From IMG/VR virus record IMGVR_UViG_3300021092_002390, positions 1 to 20,723 of that record: 20,723 bases of DNA; one strand, 5' to 3'. This DNA comes from a virus. Below are positions 7,090-14,934 of this stretch, one piece after another. A program made the position numbers and the translations under genes. Every line of letters begins with the position of its first letter. Position 1 is the stretch's first letter. The notes under the pieces are model-generated. The model was not told the DNA's origin. It saw only the letters and a program-made list of their open reading frames with translations, and made no database searches.

Positions 7090-8033
7090 ACGCAACTCTC
7101 CTGTGTACATTTGGTTGGTTTGTTGGGAAATATAATATCGTCATCATCTATCCTCTTGCCAACAAAATTTTTGTAATTCATATAACAACCTGCTCCTAAT
7201 TTAAGTGTCTGATCATAATTTATGTAGATACGATTAACTCCTATCCAGCATTGATAACCCCTCCAGTCAACTATGCGATTGGTTACTGCCCAGTAAGCGT
7301 CAAATGACTGCTCCCCTTGATCCGTAACTGCTATCATGCTGCGATCTACATCAGCATTTTCTCCGTCTAATCTCTTCTGCTCTCGCACTGGTTTGTTGAA
7401 AATTATTTTTTGCTCATCGGTGTAGCTGTACAATTGTCTTAGACTGGAGATATCAGTCTCCCAAGTGTGAAACAGAGGTTTGGCCTGTATGCCCCATTCC
7501 TTTCTGCGACTGAGTTTTAACATATCGATGATTGCTAAACATTTTTCAAATAGTGTGGGCATCATCATCACGTGGCATGTGACCTCTACTCCCATGTCTG
7601 TTAGCATATCACACACAGCTGATATGTGACTGCCATCTGCATATTCAGGGTGAATGCTGAAGTGTGCAGCAAAAAAATTTTTGCCATATGTGCGCCAATA
7701 GTCCTTACTGGCTGCAGCATTACTGGCCACTATCACTATGCTATTTTTTTTTGAATTGATGTATTGGCACAGTGTGATGAAATCACCATACATCAATGGT
7801 TCTCCACCACCGAATTTCCATATGTAATTTTTTATGCCAATTTGTGAATAGTGTGTGATGACCTTGTCTACAAATTTCATAGCTGATTCTATATTAGCCC
7901 ATGCATGGCTGCCGCTGCGCAGTTCATCTATACAATAAGAGCATTTATAATTGCACGTGTTGCCTAGCAACCATTCTATCTCTAACACGTCATTAAATAA
8001 CTTGTGCTTGTAATCTATGCTGTGTATCTGCAT
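7053..8033 (-). CDS. Radical SAM enzyme with C-terminal auxiliary-cluster motif
   Basis: The 326-residue protein has GNTCNYKCSYC (Cys27, Cys31, Cys34) and GGGEP ending at residue 79, the hallmarks of the radical SAM core. The C-terminus carries GYQCWIGV (Cys262), Cys283, Cys309 and CVC (Cys314, Cys316) followed by IADV, matching the cysteine plan of the proteins starting at 5453 and 8935. Upstream in-frame starts exist (GTG at 8090), but ATG 8033 with AAAGAGA just before it gives an N-terminus that lines up with its paralogues. It overlaps the preceding radical SAM gene by 19 bases and the SGNH gene by 37, so the three are probably co-translated. Substrate unknown. Confidence 0.88.
   Translation of the reverse strand: MQIHSIDYKHKLFNDVLEIEWLLGNTCNYKCSYCIDELRSGSHAWANIESAMKFVDKVITHYSQIGIKNYIWKFGGGEPLMYGDFITLCQYINSKKNSIVIVASNAAASKDYWRTYGKNFFAAHFSIHPEYADGSHISAVCDMLTDMGVEVTCHVMMMPTLFEKCLAIIDMLKLSRRKEWGIQAKPLFHTWETDISSLRQLYSYTDEQKIIFNKPVREQKRLDGENADVDRSMIAVTDQGEQSFDAYWAVTNRIVDWRGYQCWIGVNRIYINYDQTLKLGAGCYMNYKNFVGKRIDDDDIIFPNKPTKCTQESCVCIADVQVPKSR
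7096..7102 (-). promoter_or_regulatory. Ribosome binding site that fixes the SGNH gene start
   Basis: On the minus strand AGGAGAG lies seven bases before the ATG at 7089. The alternative ATG at 7110 has no purine-rich run upstream. The site lies inside the coding end of the preceding radical SAM gene. Confidence 0.65.
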
Positions 8034-8935
8034 ATTTTCTCTTTGGTTATGTTTATGTCTGCAGCACAAGTACACCAATCTCTTGTGCACACTATGAACT
8101 CTGTTGGCAAAATGAAAGTGTTATTGTAGATGTTGCCCAAACTGCCTCCCACTCTACAAGTGGCCCTATGCACTTCACCATCCCAATTGATCATGAGACT
8201 TTCCACACCCGCTTGACACTGCCATCCTTTGAAATGATTGATTTTTTCTATCAACAAGTCATTCACATTGCACTGCCTGCTGCCATCTATGATGGTATTT
8301 TTTGGTGGAGTATGATTTTCTTTGTCCAAAAATTTTCTCTCTGCTTTGCTGTATTTCTCCATGTCCACAAAATTATCGTGACTTTCGGTCCAGCGTATGG
8401 GTCTCAAAGCATATCTGATACCGATTCCCTTCAGTTGGGCACACACTGTTTTAACGTCATTAAGACGCCCCGGCAACATCATCAAGTGTACTAGAACATT
8501 TTTGTTGTTGCTGCCCTTATACGCCTTTATAATTGAATCTAATACACGTTTATAATTGTATTCTAAATGCACACTGAACACCATGTGATCCACGTATTCG
8601 CTCAGTAATTTTTGGTAATATTCTGCAGTTCTGGTGCCATTGGAGGTGATGTTGATCCAACTAACTTTTGGTCTAATGTGCTGCAATAATTCCACAAGAT
8701 TTGGATGCACACAGGGTTCTCCTCCAGTGAAACTGATGCGTAATTTTTTGTTAGTTATTAATGTTGTCAGTTTGTCAGCAGTGTTTTTCAACACTGTGAT
8801 ATCCTGATGTTCACTGTGATTGTCATGTATCTCAGTGGGACAATATGAGCAGTCATAATTGCATCTTTTGCCCAAATTCCATTCAATTTTCACAGCCTGT
8901 TTGTAATGAGGATAAAGATTTTCTACTTTATACAT
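8015..8935 (-). CDS. Radical SAM enzyme with C-terminal auxiliary-cluster motif
   Basis: The 306-residue protein shows GKRCNYDCSYC (Cys25, Cys29, Cys32) and TGGEP ending at residue 74. Its C-terminal half ends with GWQCQAGVES (Cys240), Cys260 in ATCR, a GNIY segment, Cys283 and CTC (Cys288, Cys290) followed by AADINITK; a further Cys302 lies near the end. This is the clearest version of the shared C-terminal signature. ATG 8935 is chosen over a TTG nine bases upstream; it overlaps the stop of the twitch-type radical SAM gene by 8 bases (ATGTATAA). The order twitch-type enzyme then short enzyme repeats that of the plus-strand pair at 4038-6412. Confidence 0.9.
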   Translation of the reverse strand: MYKVENLYPHYKQAVKIEWNLGKRCNYDCSYCPTEIHDNHSEHQDITVLKNTADKLTTLITNKKLRISFTGGEPCVHPNLVELLQHIRPKVSWINITSNGTRTAEYYQKLLSEYVDHMVFSVHLEYNYKRVLDSIIKAYKGSNNKNVLVHLMMLPGRLNDVKTVCAQLKGIGIRYALRPIRWTESHDNFVDMEKYSKAERKFLDKENHTPPKNTIIDGSRQCNVNDLLIEKINHFKGWQCQAGVESLMINWDGEVHRATCRVGGSLGNIYNNTFILPTEFIVCTRDWCTCAADINITKEKICRYTA

Positions 8936-10199
8936 ACTTTGCAAACTCTGGATTTATTTTTTCAAATGGGCCTTGATTGCGTGTGGCATCCAATTCTCTA
9001 TTGAAATCCACGCAGTCATGCCACAAATGATTGAGATCGGTGGCTTGTAAAAAATTAATATTGTCCTGTATCTGTTGCAAAGTAATTTTTTCCAGCACAG
9101 GATGTTGTTGCACAATTTGATAATTTTTAATTTTAGTTTTCATTAATTCCAGTTTGCGTATTACTCTTCTTTTCAATTGTGGATGTATGACCTGTGCACT
9201 GAGCACTTTAGGATAATTCACTCTGTGACTGTAGAACACAATGCCCAATTTGTCTAAAAAATAATCAATCACTTGATCAATCTGCATGATGTTGTTGACC
9301 TGCACTGTGAATGCTCCCACTATGCGTGTGACTTTGGGTATCTGTTTCATTATTTTGATGTTTTCAATCACGTCCTGGAATTTTCCGTTGCCTCGCACAT
9401 ATTCATACACTTCGTTAAGACCATCTATGCTCACGTTCACTGCAACGCTTTTGAATTTCGGCCAATATTCATGCACGGTTCTGCTGCCTTTGATACCCAG
9501 CACTGTGCCGTTGGTGGCATATTTTATTTCGATATTCTGGCCATATCTGCTCAACATGTCCAGTATTTTATAGTGTGTTGGATCCATAAGTGGTTCACCG
9601 CCTGCGAATTCCACACGTCGAAAATGTGGCAGCAATTTTTCAAGATTTTCCCAAAATTCTGCTTTGCTGGAAAATAAATCCACATATGGAGCCTCTGTGA
9701 GTCCTAGTTTTTCCACAGCATCCACAAGATAATTGCCTTCTGCTTTGTAGTGATGCACAATGTGTTTCCAGTCTTTCCATGATGTGCTGTCTAATGGATT
9801 ACACATTCTACATCTAAGATTGCATAGATTATTGATTTTTATCTCTATGGTAGGCAGTTCAAAAGGCATACTGTAATCTTCACGCAGAGTATCTAATGCA
9901 TTGGGATATAGATTTATTCTTGCCTCAGGTGAACTGTCGCTGATGTGCCGCTGTCGTAAACTCTGCACTCCTTGTGCTTCTAAATCAAAACAAGGCTGGC
10001 ACACATCAGGTTTTTCATTGTTCAAGACCTGTTTGCGTATCTCTTTCATTTTGTCACTGTTCCATGCCTGTTCCAAAGTTTGTTGCTGTATGTTTGCTAT
10101 GGGCAAACTGCGGCAGCATATCTTAATAGCTCCATCTTCTCTGGTGGCCAACCCTGTGAAAGGATGCATGCAAAATGTACAACTGTTATTATTTTTCAT
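8928..10199 (-). CDS. Radical SAM enzyme with N-terminal twitch/SPASM-like cysteine domain
   Basis: The 423-residue protein parallels the enzyme at 4038. An N-terminal cysteine region contains CTFC (Cys7, Cys10), CC at 28-29 and CQPC at 67-70. The radical SAM core has CNLRCRMC (Cys126, Cys130, Cys133) and AGGEP at 199-203. The C-terminal 100 residues are helical-looking and free of a second cysteine cluster. AGGT stands about eight bases before ATG 10199, which overlaps the methyltransferase stop by 11 bases. Between 9301 and 9620 the DNA is unusually rich in CpG compared with the remainder of the gene, hinting at mosaic origin. The substrate is unknown; the neighbouring methyltransferase may act on the same product. 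Confidence 0.9.
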   Translation of the reverse strand: MKNNNSCTFCMHPFTGLATREDGAIKICCRSLPIANIQQQTLEQAWNSDKMKEIRKQVLNNEKPDVCQPCFDLEAQGVQSLRQRHISDSSPEARINLYPNALDTLREDYSMPFELPTIEIKINNLCNLRCRMCNPLDSTSWKDWKHIVHHYKAEGNYLVDAVEKLGLTEAPYVDLFSSKAEFWENLEKLLPHFRRVEFAGGEPLMDPTHYKILDMLSRYGQNIEIKYATNGTVLGIKGSRTVHEYWPKFKSVAVNVSIDGLNEVYEYVRGNGKFQDVIENIKIMKQIPKVTRIVGAFTVQVNNIMQIDQVIDYFLDKLGIVFYSHRVNYPKVLSAQVIHPQLKRRVIRKLELMKTKIKNYQIVQQHPVLEKITLQQIQDNINFLQATDLNHLWHDCVDFNRELDATRNQGPFEKINPEFAKYV

Positions 10200-10803
10200 T
10201 TTTTTTACCTATGATCATAAAACGTTTGTATTTTTCGGTTTGTAGTTCCACAGGTTCCAACAGTGGAGTTATACCGCTACTGTCAACAAAGTCATTGAGA
10301 GATTGTTTGATGTTGACATGCTCCGCTATCTCAAAATTGTTGCTTTGAATGGCCAAAGTTGCACTATGTGGCACAAGTTGCAGCCATGTATCATATTCTA
10401 ACTGGGTGATGTGTTCACAAGCAGTGTTAATAATTAGATCAAATTTGTTATAATTTTTATATTTGGTCATATCTTGAGTAATCGCAAAGAATCTACCAGC
10501 TATTTCATATTGTTTATTCATGTTTCTTGCCACAACTTCACACTTTTTGTCTTTGTCCATGCTGGTTATTTCTTTCACAAACAAATTGCTGTTGAACATC
10601 AGTGTGGCCAACACACCATACCAACCACCACATATGAGAACTTTCTGATCAAATGGCCTGGTCAGTTTACTCAAATGCTCAATCAACCAAACCTTGCTGT
10701 TGATTTGACCTTTCCAAAAACTTTCCAATGTGCGATATTTGTCATCGGATTGCCTGATAGCATCCATCCAGAACAAAATGTCGTCTATTTTAATTTTTAA
10801 CAA
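10189..10803 (-). CDS. Class I SAM-dependent methyltransferase-like protein
   Basis: The predicted protein has the Rossmann-type methyltransferase order: a strand with VLICGGWYGVLATLM as motif I (glycine-rich S-adenosylmethionine loop), SMDKDKKC as the acidic end of strand 2, and FDLIINTACEHI as the motif IV-like strand. The target atom is unknown. The start is uncertain: a frame open to 10959 overlaps the upstream radical SAM gene deeply, and no ATG occurs near the junction. TTG 10803 (204 residues) is preferred because GGGGGT lies six bases upstream and the overlap is a modest 14 bases; ATG 10767 (192 residues) is the alternative. It sits between two radical SAM genes in one operon. Confidence 0.75.
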   Translation of the reverse strand: MLKIKIDDILFWMDAIRQSDDKYRTLESFWKGQINSKVWLIEHLSKLTRPFDQKVLICGGWYGVLATLMFNSNLFVKEITSMDKDKKCEVVARNMNKQYEIAGRFFAITQDMTKYKNYNKFDLIINTACEHITQLEYDTWLQLVPHSATLAIQSNNFEIAEHVNIKQSLNDFVDSSGITPLLEPVELQTEKYKRFMIIGKKNEK

Positions 10804-11779
10804 ATTGCACCCCCAGTTTGTCAAATGAACCACACTGCTTGCTGCATTCTTGCAGCCCTGTGGTGGACCATTTGGATTCAATTTTTTCAAAATAAGCACT
10901 GTCAAATATTTCTTGCAGAGTTTGTCTGTGCAGATTGGGAAATTGTCCAATCTTGTCAATGTAATCTATTCTGCTCTCCTGCATAGGTGGTATCCATTCC
11001 ATGTCTAGCCAACAACAAGGAGACACATTGCCACATGAACTCACATACAATTGTTTGTATTTCTGTGCTTTGCACACAATTATAGGATTTTCTTCTTTTT
11101 GTGATGATTCAATCAGTGGTATCATGTCTCTGCTGATGCTGCTGGCATACAGTTTATGAGTTGGTCTTCCCTGTTCATCTATCACTTGATGAAAATCTTT
11201 TTTGAATCTACTTGTGTGTTTCACTGTGAATTCTTTGAAACCCATGTCTATGCTGATTTGTTTGGCAGTGTTGATTTGATGTTCATTGTGTGCAAATACC
11301 AGCATGTGCCATCTGGCATGACCTCCTGCTGTGATGAATGCTTGTGCATTCTGTATTATTTTGTTGTAATCTGTGGCCACCCTATACAATTGATGCGTGT
11401 CTTGCAGTCCATCGATTCCAAATATCACACGCACCTGCAATTTAGCCAGTTTTATCCACCATTCTGCGTCTCGAGCACTGCCGTTTGTGTGCATGCTCAA
11501 TCTGATTGCTGAATTGGTGCTGCGAAGATATTCATAAATTTCCAATGTGTCTCTTGCCACCACAGGATCTCCAAGATTACCACACATAAAAAGACTGTGC
11601 AACTGTTGAATAAAATCTTTTGGGAACCATTTTTTAAATAATTCTAAATCTATTTCCTCCAGTTTGATAAAAGGATTTATTGGGCCACCATTTATGCGCC
11701 TTGGGCACATAGGACAGCGTGCTTGACACTTGCTGGTGTTTTCCAAATGAATTTCTCTTATGTCGGACAGTTTATACAT
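10790..11779 (-). CDS. Radical SAM/SPASM enzyme
   Basis: The 329-residue protein has CQARCPMC (Cys18, Cys22, Cys25) and, in place of GGEP, CGNLGDP at 66-72, as in SPASM enzymes of the MoaA/PqqE type. The C-terminus carries Cys236, then CGNVSPCCW (Cys249, Cys255, Cys256) and CSKQC (Cys312, Cys316), a more classical SPASM layout than in the other enzymes here. SPASM enzymes such as sulfatase-maturing and peptide-maturing enzymes commonly modify proteins or peptides; a few act on small molecules. AAGG precedes ATG 11779, which overlaps the preceding gene by 8 bases (ATGTATAA). It is not closely related to its neighbours, so it may catalyse a distinct step. Confidence 0.9.
   Translation of the reverse strand: MYKLSDIREIHLENTSKCQARCPMCPRRINGGPINPFIKLEEIDLELFKKWFPKDFIQQLHSLFMCGNLGDPVVARDTLEIYEYLRSTNSAIRLSMHTNGSARDAEWWIKLAKLQVRVIFGIDGLQDTHQLYRVATDYNKIIQNAQAFITAGGHARWHMLVFAHNEHQINTAKQISIDMGFKEFTVKHTSRFKKDFHQVIDEQGRPTHKLYASSISRDMIPLIESSQKEENPIIVCKAQKYKQLYVSSCGNVSPCCWLDMEWIPPMQESRIDYIDKIGQFPNLHRQTLQEIFDSAYFEKIESKWSTTGLQECSKQCGSFDKLGVQFVKN
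10809..10814 (-). promoter_or_regulatory. Possible ribosome binding site for a TTG start
   Basis: GGGGGT on the minus strand lies six bases before TTG 10803 of the methyltransferase-like gene. Similar GGGGG runs precede the starts at 1305 and 4038, so the phage may use this variant. Confidence 0.4.
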
Positions 11780-12773
11780 GTTTGACCTTGGGGATTTTAG
11801 AATCTGCTGAACTCACACAGCTGGGAGTTAAACAGATATTTGGTTTATCAAACAACTTGAACCCTTGTTCTATGTTGCCTAAAGGTTCATCATGACAACT
11901 GTAACTTCTTTTCACTTCACCTCCTGGTTCACGAATAATACAGCTTTGATAACCTGCATTACAATACCAACCTTTGAATTTGTTGAAACCAAAAGCATTG
12001 AATCTTTCTGCTTGATCCATAAAATACACATTGCCTTTGCTGTCTTTCAACTCAATTTGAAATAGATCTTCTATCACTGTGCCCTTTTTGATCTGTTGCG
12101 GGAAACCAGTCTGCATTTGATCAATTTGTTTTGCACTATATCCTTCTATCACTCTGCTGGCAGTGGGGTCACTTTGAGGTTTTAAAGTCACATTGATACC
12201 TCTTGAATGAAATCTAGTACATCTATCAAAATATTCATTAAATCTTGTGGGCACCATGACTTGATTAATTGTGACAAACACATTGTGAGACATCAACATT
12301 AGTATTTTATCTCCGAATGATTGTTCATCTGCGAATTCCGCATGAAAACTTGCAGTGATACTGCGTCTATTCAGTCTAGCTGTGGTATCCAACCATCTCT
12401 GCCACCATTTGACTGATGGACTGAGATTGGTGGTCATGTGTATGCTTTGATATTCAGGTTGTTTATCATCACTGTAGTGTTGTATCAGTTTTAAAAAATC
12501 CTTGTATGCAGTGGGTTCACCACCTGAAAAACTGAAATGAAAGTTGGAAAATCCATTTGATCTAGCCTGTCTCTTTATTTCATCCACAGTGTTGGTATAG
12601 ACCTGCAATGATCTATGATCTTTTGTTTTGCTCTTGGCATAAGGCCAACAGTAAGAACAATCATAATTGCAAAAACGTGCTAGAATCCAACTCACAGAAA
12701 ATAATTTGCTGTTCAACATGGTTTTTTGTCCAAAACTTTGGATATCTTCAAAAGGAATGTTGGTATCAATCAT
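11772..12773 (-). CDS. Radical SAM enzyme with altered C-terminal auxiliary-cluster motif
   Basis: The 333-residue protein has ARFCNYDCSYC (Cys35, Cys39, Cys42) and SGGEP ending at residue 87. The C-terminus follows the local family plan, with GWYCNAGYQS (Cys271), Cys293 and a GNIE segment, then CLTPSC (Cys314, Cys319) and SSADSKIPK. Where its three relatives have CxC, this protein has CVS: Ser321 replaces the second Cys, so one auxiliary-cluster ligand is lost; Cys278 is an extra cysteine that might compensate. ATG 12773 is preferred over an in-frame start at 12815 because it gives the 8-base overlap (ATGATTGA) seen elsewhere. It follows two glycosyltransferase-like genes. Confidence 0.9.
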   Translation of the reverse strand: MIDTNIPFEDIQSFGQKTMLNSKLFSVSWILARFCNYDCSYCWPYAKSKTKDHRSLQVYTNTVDEIKRQARSNGFSNFHFSFSGGEPTAYKDFLKLIQHYSDDKQPEYQSIHMTTNLSPSVKWWQRWLDTTARLNRRSITASFHAEFADEQSFGDKILMLMSHNVFVTINQVMVPTRFNEYFDRCTRFHSRGINVTLKPQSDPTASRVIEGYSAKQIDQMQTGFPQQIKKGTVIEDLFQIELKDSKGNVYFMDQAERFNAFGFNKFKGWYCNAGYQSCIIREPGGEVKRSYSCHDEPLGNIEQGFKLFDKPNICLTPSCVSSADSKIPKVKHV

Positions 12774-13455
12774 GTGTTGAGCTTTCAAATTGTGCTTGCA
12801 GCCATGCAAAGTCATTTATTTTTTTCAAAGCAGTAGGATTTCCTCTATGTTGTTCACCATATTGTCTGCCTAACACTGCCCCTTGTATTGTTTGTCGACC
12901 AAAAGGTTTTTCTTTGCCTTCATTACACCATATGTGCAATCTTTTTTCTGTTTCTACGTCATTCTGTCGATCAATAATCTTACTGCTCAGTTTTACACAC
13001 TCTCTAAAAGCTGACTTCCATGCACTGAAAGCATCTGTGTTGAAGGCTGTGACATTTGATATCTGTGGCATAGGAATAAACCAATCTGAAATACTGCTGG
13101 TCATATCTGTGCTGTCCATATTCATCTGCATGGTTTTTCTTTTTGGCAGTAATTTTACTCCTCCATAGCCATATTCTAAATTATTCACTGGATTCCTGCT
13201 GCGCCACACGTGCACTGCTTGTAGATGATATAGTTTAGGCACAAATTTGAAATCAAAATCAGGTTCAATCACTGCATCTGCATCAACCACCCAGAACATT
13301 TTAGTGATGCTCCTGTTGGCAGCTTGTTTGTGTGCTTCATGTATGCCTTTGACACCATGTACCCGCTGCGCAAATCCAAATCTCTGCTTTAACATTTGCC
13401 AATTGTGATCTGCGTTTGATTCTTGATAACTTATGAACATTATATCAAACATCAT
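12766..13455 (-). CDS. Glycosyltransferase-like protein (GT-A fold, DxD)
   Basis: The 229-residue protein opens with a hydrophobic strand DIMFISYQESNAD and carries WVVDADA at residues 55-61, whose Asp58-Ala-Asp60 fits the DxD metal and nucleotide-sugar motif of GT-A enzymes. It shares several blocks with its neighbour at 13452 (ISYxE-N, RVHGVKGIHEAH, a glycine-rich GYGGVKLL, and AF..W.SAFRE), so the two are paralogues. The sugar donor and acceptor are unknown, and a nucleotidyltransferase role cannot be excluded. AAGGA precedes ATG 13455, which overlaps the neighbour as ATGA. It lies between the glycosyltransferase group and the radical SAM group. Confidence 0.72.
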   Translation of the reverse strand: MMFDIMFISYQESNADHNWQMLKQRFGFAQRVHGVKGIHEAHKQAANRSITKMFWVVDADAVIEPDFDFKFVPKLYHLQAVHVWRSRNPVNNLEYGYGGVKLLPKRKTMQMNMDSTDMTSSISDWFIPMPQISNVTAFNTDAFSAWKSAFRECVKLSSKIIDRQNDVETEKRLHIWCNEGKEKPFGRQTIQGAVLGRQYGEQHRGNPTALKKINDFAWLQAQFESSTHD

Positions 13456-14366
13456 ATGGTTTTCCTTATGGTCCTTGGTGTGTTAATGTAGACTTTTTTG
13501 AAGAAGTCGCTCTGTTCATCCATCAAAGGGTGTGTTGGAAAATCTAGATCAATGTGTTTTTTTATATTGTTGCCTAAAAAACATATCTTATCCAATATCT
13601 GTTGATTGTTTTCAAGTCCATGTGAACTACTGATCCAAAGATCTTCTAATTTTTTGAAGTCTCTCACCTCAGTAAAGTCCCAAGGAGTTGCAGCCGGCGC
13701 AAATATTCTGTTGCAGGCTTCTCTTGCTCCCAATATGCTGTAAATTCCGTTTTCAACATCACAACCCACAGTCATCCATATGCACAATCTGTGCACATTT
13801 TGCCACCATAGTTCGTTTTTAGATTTAATTTTTACATTCTTATTGATACTCATTTTCACTCCTTCACGAAATCCAGCACGCCATGCTTGCTTGGGAGTGG
13901 CGTTGACATAACTGGTTGAAAAATTTTCATTAAATTGGAAAAGATTTTTGAAGAAGCAAAATTCAATCTCATTACTGTCCTGTCCTGCAAAATTTTCGTG
14001 AGTTTTCATAGTTTTAACAAAGTCTTTGGTCCACAATTTTAAACTTCCATTACCATATCTTAAACCATTCACATTGATGTGCCCACACCAACTGAATATC
14101 CAAGTGTCATCCATGCCCATTTGTTTCAGATTTATTTCCATATCTAATATTTTTGGGTCTAATTGGGTGTCTCCGTCCACAGTCATGAAATAATGTGTGC
14201 TTGACAGCTCACCACAGGCCTTGTGTGCAGTATCTGAACCATGCACGCCATGTATTCTTTTGGCCCAAGGTACTTTTCGCACAAGATCCGCGTAGTTTTT
14301 TTCACAATTGGGTTCATCATAACTTAGAAAAATTATATCGCAGTCTTTGATAGCAATTTTATCCAT
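13452..14366 (-). CDS. Glycosyltransferase-like protein (GT-A fold, DxD), paralogue of the neighbour
   Basis: The 304-residue protein shows IIFLSYDEPNCEKN at 11-24, AKRIHGVHGSDTAH at 35-48 and TVDGDTQLD at 62-70, with Asp64-Gly-Asp66 as the presumed DxD motif. A later block, RYGNGSLKLWTKD, and a QAWRAGFREGVKMS segment match the shorter paralogue encoded directly downstream. The C-terminal extension of about 70 residues is unique to this copy. ATG 14366 overlaps the preceding unknown gene by 8 bases (ATGGATAA). Two adjacent divergent copies suggest that two different sugars or acceptors are handled. The family assignment rests on the DxD block and the strand pattern only. Confidence 0.72.
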   Translation of the reverse strand: MDKIAIKDCDIIFLSYDEPNCEKNYADLVRKVPWAKRIHGVHGSDTAHKACGELSSTHYFMTVDGDTQLDPKILDMEINLKQMGMDDTWIFSWCGHINVNGLRYGNGSLKLWTKDFVKTMKTHENFAGQDSNEIEFCFFKNLFQFNENFSTSYVNATPKQAWRAGFREGVKMSINKNVKIKSKNELWWQNVHRLCIWMTVGCDVENGIYSILGAREACNRIFAPAATPWDFTEVRDFKKLEDLWISSSHGLENNQQILDKICFLGNNIKKHIDLDFPTHPLMDEQSDFFKKVYINTPRTIRKTI

Positions 14367-14934
14367 GTGTTCTTACAACTCCATAGTCGAATATTTTTTT
14401 ACAATAGAAATCAATGTTATAATCTTGCTGCCAATCATAATTCACACTGTCTTGATCACACAGCATTTTAAGATCTACTTCAAAGATATTAAGTATTTGT
14501 GTGGCATCATTGCGTTTACAACAATAAAACATATGGGATCTATTTTGATCATCAGGATTAAATGCTTGTAGTGTTTTTTTAAAACGACTAGAAGCAGAAA
14601 ATTCTATGCGATTAAGTGTTTTGTTCACAGTGATACATATGGCCGAATCATTTTGGTGTGTGTCAGGTATTTTATACACATTTGGATTAATGATTTCAGT
14701 GGTGGATACAGTGTTGTTGGAATCTATGTGCTGCAAAACTCCTTTTTTTCTCAAACTGTAACTGCTATTGTCATAGTGCACTTCATAATTGCTCATGTTT
14801 TCCATGCCCATGATAAATTTTTCACCCAAATTTAATTCTATTTCCATGCTGTTTGGCATTTGAGTAGTGCTGCATCCTAGACAACGTCCTGTGGCAGGAT
14901 CAAATTGTACAAACATTTTAGTTTGTGTGTTCAT
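14359..14934 (-). CDS. Unknown 191-residue protein with an N-terminal CxxC
   Basis: I do not recognise this protein. It starts MNTQTKMFVQFDPATGRCLG, with Cys18 and Cys21 as CLGC, and continues with beta-rich, Ser/Asn-rich sequence; a CC pair occurs near residue 138. There is no signal peptide or membrane segment. The opening, a short strand followed by a turn, resembles small phage tail-associated proteins, but I cannot support more. It lies between two pairs of glycosyltransferase-like genes, overlapping them by 8 and 17 bases, so it is co-expressed with them. It could be an acceptor protein, a virion component or an accessory factor. Confidence 0.7.
   Translation of the reverse strand: MNTQTKMFVQFDPATGRCLGCSTTQMPNSMEIELNLGEKFIMGMENMSNYEVHYDNSSYSLRKKGVLQHIDSNNTVSTTEIINPNVYKIPDTHQNDSAICITVNKTLNRIEFSASSRFKKTLQAFNPDDQNRSHMFYCCKRNDATQILNIFEVDLKMLCDQDSVNYDWQQDYNIDFYCKKIFDYGVVRTHG

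Noticed and set aside
9273-9677. A 134-codon plus-strand open frame rich in His, Phe and Cys
   Set aside because: It is antisense to the core of the twitch-type radical SAM gene, including AGGEP, and its composition is that of a shadow frame.
12608-13168. A 186-codon open frame on the plus strand
   Set aside because: It lies antisense to a radical SAM gene and a glycosyltransferase-like gene whose motifs are clear, and its Cys/Ser/Phe/Leu-rich translation looks like a reading of the complementary strand.
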